NCBI GenBank assembly: GCA_905331475.1 | Contig: CAJNYU010002705.1 | Coordinates: forward strand, 42,600-106,599 | Direction: 5' to 3' | Origin: Rotaria socialis | Lineage: Eukaryota > Rotifera > Eurotatoria > Philodinida > Philodinidae | DNA length: 64,000 nt | Shown: positions 57,154-64,000 of the stretch, piece by piece | Numbering within the stretch: the stretch's first letter is position 1 | Layout of the letters: the number at the start of each line of letters is the position of its first letter | The notes under the pieces: generated by a model | What the model was told of the DNA's origin: nothing | Database searches by the model: none | Seen by the model: the letters and a program-made list of their open reading frames with translations, nothing else | Program-made: the position numbers and the translations under genes

Positions 57154-58101
57154 AGTAATTCTCAAAGCAATCGAAAATTAAACATTTTATCTATTTATTC
57201 TATACGTTCAAATCTGTAACAGATGTTGTCATTGGAAAGTTCGACATATCCATATTTTAGCAAAATCATCTATCTGTTGAACTCTTGGAAAGTTTCCTTT
57301 TATAAACCATAATTGAAAATAAATTACAAATTAATCCGTACTACGTTAAGATTTTGTGGGAATTTTCCTATCATGAAGTTCAGAAACTAGCTGTCCAGCT
57401 ATTACCTGAATTATGATCACAGATAATATTTCTATTTCTCGTATGTGTGACTCCTCGTTCTCTTTTTAATATTCCATCATTATTATTAATATAAGCATTG
57501 CTTTGACTTATAAATGAGACTATGTTTCGTATGCATTGCATCTTCCGCATTTGCCAACACTCCGTATTATGAATCTCAATTAGCTCACATATTTAGATAT
57601 GAATTACATTCTAAAATTGGAATTGCATTGGTTCGTGCTGTTATTTTTCTTTTATAAATGAATCTTAAGACCGTGATGATAAATCGCCGCATGCTCATTC
57701 TTGAAATTCCGAACAAAAATATTTTTATCAGTACACCAGCCGAAAGCTGTGCTGTTAACGTTGCTGTTCAATACGTTTTATCCGATGTCTGTCAGTTTTT
57801 CGTTTGATAATTATTCCTAGAAATGATAAGGGTTGTGATAGCCTTGACCTAACACTAACATTCAGCATATTATTCAACAGAATACCGTGCACGTGCTTTA
57901 AAAAAGTCCTGAAGATATTTTCCGCTTGTAAATTTCGAATGAGAATAACAAAGAAAATACGATCGTAATTTAGTGAAGCCTATAAATCATTTTAGCACTT
58001 TTATTTTCTATCTATCAGCATAATACGGGATAAGCAATTGGCACACAGACATAACTTTTCTACGGTTAAAAAGTAATAAAATGAAGAAACAAAAAAGACA
58101 A
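57154..58101. other. Intergenic, no gene seen
   Basis: AT-rich 3' flank of the transporter gene with no recognisable coding frame. Confidence 0.55.
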
Positions 58102-60189
58102 TTAATTGTCATTTGAATTTTTCAATGTATTCATTTCTTCTTCATCGATAACCGACGATTGACTTTTCTTTTCTGTTTTCGATTTGATATATAACATCCA
58201 AACTTGAATTAAATGTCCACCCATCATAATGCAAAGCAATAGAATTACTGCCCAAGGCTAAAACATCAAATTGATCTATGAAAAAAGCCAAACAATTCTT
58301 TCGATATTTACTCGCCAAAGATCTTTGCCAGTGTTTCCAAGACGTAGTAAGGCATATATAGCAAAACTAATGAGACCTGCTATTGTCCACATAACTCCAA
58401 GAAGAGATCCAATAAATTGTGGTGGAAAACTGAGAAAAAAAAACGAAAATTATTCACAAGCAAATAAACAATAAGATTCATTTTTACACAGTAGCAATTA
58501 ATGCTTGACTACCAGCCACGAGTAAAACACGTGAAATAATCAAAATAAACAAGGCAATCGGAGCTGCAGTAATCGATTGTTGCATACAAACCATACAAAG
58601 ACTTACACAACCAATCCACGTAATTGTTTGTAAAATCGAAATATTAAACATTTTTTGTGTATAACCTTGAGAAAGAAAAATAAAATGCAAAATTCAAACG
58701 ATCAAAGTCAAAGTTAACAAACCCCGATGGGCTCTGAAATCAACAATAAAACCACATAATGGTGCAATGAAAATTCCGAAACCAGCGAGCATATTGAACC
58801 AAAACGTATAACGTGTAACTATGAAATAATTGATATTTTGAATTTCATAGAAAAAAGATTCAATAGTTAATCTCACTTGATTCCGAGTTAGATTCAGTCA
58901 AGTAAGATATCCATGCAGGCCAAACAATGGGCAGAAACGATATTGTAAACAGTAGAGCACTGAGGAAAAGTGTCACAACAATAAATAATGGACTAGTTAA
59001 GTGTTTTATTAAAGTATCATCTGTCGTGATTGTTTTAACTAATGACGTAGAAAATATATATTAAATTAGAATCAAATTTACTGTGTAGACTATTTGCTGA
59101 CCTTGTTTTTTTGTTATTTTTGATTTTAAGGTTGAATCGATAAAGTTAAAAGGCCAATCAAGAAAAAGCATAGCACTACCGAACATCAACACCGACAACG
59201 ATGCCCATATAAAAGATAATGTAGAAAGAGAAATCAATCCTTTTCCAATTAAAATCTGTTTTAAATAAATCACGACAAATCGAGGCAAAAACAATCTTGT
59301 CAACTAAAGCATACTTGAAATACGGCATACCAAAGTGAACCAGTGAGTTGCGAACCGGATATTAATGCTCTTAAATGATATTCAATTCATTTTTGTTTAA
59401 AAACTATAGTACAATACGTACGTAACAAGACCGCGACTCTTAACAAAATGGTTCGATATAGAAAATGATGCTAACAAAGTACTAATTCCCGATAGAGATA
59501 AAAACATGGTATGAATCATAAGAAGCCAACTACGATCTAATTTAAATATTTAAAAAGGTAAAATATTCGCTGAACAATTTATTACCGGGTGTTATAAATC
59601 CAAGTGATAACCAGCTGATCAGATGAAAAATACTATCAAAGAAACAAACAAAGAGCTTATCTAATTAAACTGGTGAAGATATATTACATAGCAATTAATT
59701 TGAGAGATCTTGGTCCAAAATTATCGCTAATCATACCAGATACCATAGCTGGTACGTTATAAAATGCAATACCCAACGCAAAAGCAAGCTGAAATCATCG
59801 ACAAAAAAAAATATTTAAAAAAAATATTTTCATCTAAACGAACTTGATACTTCGCCTGTTGACCATGGCAAGTGTCTTTTGTTATGTTTGTCTCGCTCAA
59901 TATATTTTGTTCAAGTGAACTTCTACATTCCGATTGATAAATACCATAACGAGGTAATTCAGTAAACAGTGATGCAAATCCAAAGATACTAACAAAAAAG
60001 AAGATTTTCTATAAATTGTCTTTAATAATAAAAAATGCAAATTCTAACTTTCCAGCCACAAGACTACATTCAATAAGAATCCAAATCAATCCGATTATTT
60101 TCAAATAAGGTTTTCCGGCTTGCTAAAATAAAATAAAATATATTTACATTCACAAATAAAAAGTTGAAAATTTCACGTACATCATCCAT
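58102..60189 (-). CDS. SLC43-like major facilitator transporter, 13 exons, complete
   Basis: Exons, 5' to 3': 60189-60181 (only MDD), 60122-60049, 59988-59844, 59788-59688, 59632-59586, 59536-59422, 59369-59315, 59255-59102, 59038-58877, 58818-58723, 58665-58488, 58429-58312, 58257-58102. All phases agree and give 469 residues. The product is a polytopic membrane protein with about 12 helices. Features that recall SLC43 (LAT3/LAT4 and SLC43A3): an ILIECSLVAG helix 1, an early extracellular Cys-rich loop (YQSECRSS, KDTCHGQQ), the VSGMISDNFGPRSLK loop after helix 2, TALISGSQLTGSLWYAVFQ, ISLSTLSFIWASLSVLMFGS, FLDWPFNF and FNMLAGFGIFIAPLCGFIVD. SLC43 members carry large neutral amino acids or purine bases; the substrate here cannot be read. 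The acidic C-terminus is cytosolic. Confidence 0.85.
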
Positions 60190-63100
60190 TACGAACTGAT
60201 TCTTGTTAAATATATATCTGCACGTATTGTTAAAAATAAATATATGAGATAAGACAAAATGAATCTATTTTTCTCTCGTTGAGTCATTGGCATCGGGTGT
60301 GCTGCAAACGAGCGGAACAAAAAGAGAGGAAAACAAGCTTGCTGTCGTAAACTTAAATTGTTATTGCCGTGTATTGTTGCCAAGAGACAGAACGGAGAAC
60401 ACTGAAATCGATTATATACATCACCAGAAAATAAATCGATTAATATGAAAATGAAAAAAAACATTATGAACGCGAAGCTCTGGTTTGATTGACTTTTGGC
60501 GTAATTCTTTACAAAAGAGAAAAAAATTGACTTCAATCATATTTATTTTGTCGAAATAATCAACAAATATCGAGAGATCTCGATAAATAATAACTTTGTT
60601 TTCATTGAAGAAAATTATGCGACTGATTTGTCTTTTAATTGATATTATTTGAACTCTCATAAATTAACTGTACGACGAAAATACGATTCATTAATGAATA
60701 GATAATTCTAGAGAAAAATCAATGTCATCGAATTGATTAGTTTGAGTTGTCTGGCGGTTTCAAAGAAGAAATATCCGTAATTGTATGCAACTGTCATCTA
60801 TACGTGATAGAAAATAGATTTATTCGACAAATACAGAGAAATATTTTTCCAGTTGCTAATATTCGTATACGATGATTGATGATACTTAAGGTTAATGATC
60901 GACCATAAAAGATTTATGACACAAAATTCATCTCCTAGAATTTGAGTAAATAATTAAAATTATAAACTGCAGAAGTCTTTCATGTTATTCTAATCGGACC
61001 TTTATATTGTATAAAGTGAATTATCGTATTAATTTAAAAACGCATTGCAGAATGAAAACTCAAAACAAGTACTAGTCGTCCACCGGATAAGATCAGGAAT
61101 AAATTTCATGATGTTGACCAGCGAAATAAATGAGTCAGACTGAATGAGAAAATAAACCTTGACATGTAACCAACTCATTTTCAATTTGAAATTCGATGCC
61201 TATGAACTATTGATTATTATTTGTAAATAGTCAGAAAAGAATCGATCGATATTTATGATATTTAGATTAGTTTTACTTGAAAAGGGTGCATCGGAAAGTA
61301 TCTATTTTTGTATTATACCATTCAATTATAGAGTCGGCAATAGTGTTAATAGCATTGCTGTTTGTACCAGATGTCTACAATTATGATTGTTTGCTTAGCA
61401 ACATTATCCTATCTTGTCCGTCTACACGAGTGCTTGTCTATTAGGCATGTCGTTCGACAAATTTCGATTGTCGTAGTAATCAAGTGTTTTAAACCAATGC
61501 AAATTTATAGAAGCACCTAAACACTGATTTGTTGAACTGCAAAGATCAAAATTTTCCAATATTCAGTTGAAGTGTTCTCTATTGGTGCAGAGAGAAAAAA
61601 TCCTTAGACAATATGTTGATTTACTTATCTGTTTTACAGCGTGTTAGAACGAGTAATAAAATGTTCGAGATTGAATTAGTATTAGAAAAGTCAGAATGGG
61701 ACGCTCGTTGACCTTGTTCTTCTGTCTGTCGAACATAAAATTAGAACACTCCTAATGGGGAAATGTATTTTCGCCAATTGTAGTTTCGCCAATTGGCGAA
61801 TATCCACTAGCACTGTGCCAATCGACGAACATAGTCATACGAAAGTACTTGAATTATTGGCAAATGTCACACTGGTAATTCGCTGGAAATTTGCTAATGG
61901 AAAATATACAATTGGCGAACTTCACTATTGGCGAAATTACATAGACTCGTTCTAATAGCAACATACGACTTTCAACCGAAATATGTTCTCCTTCTCGAAC
62001 GACATGCAGCTTATAGACAGAGAAATAAATACTAATTAAACTTGAAAACAACGTCATCGCTAATACGCAGTTATGACACTCTCATAAAAAATTTACAATA
62101 ATTAGAATCTAGTAGAATATCGACATCAAATTTAATAGGATGGAGTATGGTTTTGTGCTTATTTCTTCAGATTAGCTTGAGTTCTGTGATAAATCAACTC
62201 AAATGGCACAACATAGAAGGACAACTGTCGCCCATGGTATGCAAGCGGAAGATCGAAAGTTATTGCGACCTGAATATATTCTATCGAAGACAATATCCGA
62301 GAAGTCTTGAATATTTCACAGATTGTTTTTTCTTATATTCATTATGATGCGTCTATTCCGAAACGTTCAAATACTTCAGATAAGTCGTTTGAACATTTCA
62401 TGATGAAATGAAATATATTTTAAGTGATGATTTCTTTGTTATATAAGTTTATTTCACAAATGACTAAACGGTATTTATAAACATAAAGGAAAAAACCTGG
62501 AGAAATTAATTTTGTTGTAATCTTAGAAAAACAAAATATCGCCGCACAGAATCCGTTCATTGTGATCTATCAAGCATAGAGAATAGTTATTGGTTTAATT
62601 AAGATTAATGAGAATATTTTATCAAAGTCTTTGACGCATCGATAATATCTGATGGCATGATGATTTCAAGGATCCGATTCATTTTTGGTGAAATTTTACT
62701 TGTACATAGTCGGAAAACATAGCGCATGGAGAGAATTATCTGCTTTTATCCTTGCAATTTTGCCGATAGTTTAACAATTGCTAGTTATTATTTCTTGCTA
62801 TCGATGTATTATTCTTTCTTCTTGCGCGATCCAAAAGTTATCTTTCGATAAATTCTGCTATTTTTTCCTCATTTAGCTTCCTCCATCGAACACAAACATT
62901 TGTATACATGTGCAATACTTCATTGAGATTTCATCATATTTACTTCGAAAATATCTCTCATTCGACAGATAGCTCGCTGAATAGAGCATATTGTCTAAAA
63001 GATATATTGATCAGTTCTTTGATGCCATTTAATTCCAAAGGAAATGTCCATCAGCTAATGCGTATCCTCTGAAAATGCCAAAATATTCTGATTACCCGTG

Positions 63101-63684
63101 GCGAAGAAACACAAGAAAGATGAATAAGAGTAATTAAAACAAATCGTTTGTAAAGCAAATTTATTTAGTCATCGCTAAGACATGCAATACGGCTACGATT
63201 ATCAAACTCTAACAAACGACTATGATATCACATTTATCACTATTAGAGACATAAAACATAAAATTTGCGAGGCATTTTCATACATTGGCATAGCTCGAAA
63301 CTAATTCAAGAACATGAAAGAGTATAATCGAAATAAAAATACTTTTGAAAATAATAGAAATACTCAAAATGACAATTTTTGTTAATCCTTAATTGTCTAT
63401 TCGAATGTATGGAACACATTGACGTGACCATGCCCATGTGTTCCCCTCTCTCTTACCCGGGTAAGAGAGAGTCAGAGAAGCAGAATAGGAAAGAACGAGG
63501 CAATTTATTTGTACGCTGTCTTGTATAATGCAGGACTCATACGCCGTCATGTGTCTTTCTTTATGACACCAGCAACACGTGTAGGTGACATCTCTTAGCT
63601 CACAATTCTATGCATACTAAACAAAAGATAAGAAATAAAAAAAGAATCTTAATCGAGACTTATTCTCCAGATTCGACCCCAAAA
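60190..63684. other. Intergenic with one MITE and one perfect palindrome
   Basis: Apart from the palindromic element at 61771-61935 and the palindrome at 63446-63471, this stretch is AT-rich and shows no recognisable gene. The frames overlapping 60189-60660 on the minus strand lie upstream of the transporter start and have no family. Confidence 0.5.
61771..61935. mobile_element. Palindromic MITE with CGCCAATTGGCG motifs
   Basis: The left end TCGCCAATTGTAGTTTCGCC is mirrored by the right end GGCGAACTTCACTATTGGCGA. Extra ATTGGCGAA/TTCGCCAAT copies lie inside. The element is about 165 bp and has no coding capacity. The target duplication is not clear, so the superfamily is open. Confidence 0.55.
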
Positions 63685-64000
63685 ATGAAGAATGGTATCG
63701 TAAAATGTTCTCATCGTTATGCTAAATAATAATTTTTTTTTAGTAACAAAGCTCAATGCTAAGTCAAACCAATCAGGAGTTGAACAACAAACTGAACTTA
63801 TGTACAAAGAAAATACGATATGGACAGCCATATTTAATGCAGACAAGGTTGCTATTGACGAATTGATTGAGCATGATCGGAATGTTGTTGACACGAGAGG
63901 AGCCGTGGGTGAATGCCCCATTCATATGCTATTTCTATATGGAACAGAAGCACATCTCGACATTGCACGAGATCTTCTTATACGATTTCCACTCATCGCC
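63685..64000 (+). CDS. TRPV-like channel, N-terminal ankyrin region (partial)
   Basis: The gene runs off the right edge. A small first exon (63685-63694, MKN plus one base) joins over a 49-bp intron to an exon starting at 63744 that is still open at 64000, in phase throughout. The second exon acceptor (a T run then TAG) is strong; the first exon is less sure. The sequence NTIWTAIFNADKVAIDELIE, then TRGAVGECPIHMLFLYG and DIARDLLIRFP, is ankyrin-type. The RGAxGExPIHMLFLYGTE block is typical of TRPV/OSM-9-like channel N-termini. It should be a membrane cation channel if the missing part holds the pore. No membrane segment is inside the window. Confidence 0.65.

Noticed and set aside
1-64000. tRNA, rRNA, CRISPR or bacterial operon content
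   Set aside because: I looked for cloverleaf B-box motifs, rRNA-like blocks and spaced direct repeats and found nothing convincing; gene structure is eukaryotic throughout.

Overview
The window is eukaryotic and AT-rich. Its protein genes are cut by many short introns, mostly about 45-60 bp, with GTAAG-type donors and pyrimidine-AG acceptors. I infer a bdelloid rotifer. The grounds are tracts matching the reported bdelloid telomere unit TGTGGG, the intron style, an NHL-repeat family with an intact and a decayed copy, and scattered hAT-type and Tc1/mariner-type miniature elements. No rRNA, tRNA, CRISPR array or operon was recognised. There is one 100-N assembly gap (38596-38695) and there are single Ns at 27001 and 44393.

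Layout. 1-13 kb is repeat-rich and gene-poor: a BED/hAT relic, a small repeat protein, a hAT-type miniature element with an 8-bp target duplication, a mariner-type miniature element, an NHL beta-propeller gene and a RING/TRAF-like gene. 13.4-17.4 kb (minus) is a complete 18-exon lysosomal alpha-mannosidase. 20.7-22.5 kb (plus) is a complete 5-exon nicotinate phosphoribosyltransferase. 23.3-25.6 kb holds a stop-riddled ORF1/gag-like relic, telomere-like tracts, a two-exon GIY-YIG protein and a truncated TPR fragment. 27.3-36.4 kb (minus) is the most striking part: exons for RING, RanBP2 zinc finger, a macrodomain poly(ADP-ribose) glycohydrolase (PARG), an array of PBZ-like CCHH fingers and a seven-fold membrane repeat. 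All intron phases allow one protein of about 2556 residues. 38.3-38.6 kb (minus) is the end of a second gene with PBZ poly(ADP-ribose)-binding fingers, cut by the gap.

40.5-42.4 kb holds an NHL pseudogene and a long-inverted-repeat element. 43.3-54.3 kb is a run of five minus-strand genes: a secreted VWC-like Cys-rich repeat protein, a one-pass membrane protein, a disordered protein, a trypsin-like protease with GDSGT in place of GDSGG, and a secreted 678-residue orphan. 58.1-60.2 kb (minus) is a 13-exon SLC43-like transporter. The right edge holds the start of a TRPV-like channel.

These are separate eukaryotic genes. A loose theme is NAD+/ADP-ribose: NAPRT makes an NAD+ precursor, and the PARG/PBZ giant and its PBZ neighbour would bind or remove poly(ADP-ribose). 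Proximity may be chance. All exon models were assembled by eye from splice signals and reading-frame continuity; none is supported by transcripts.
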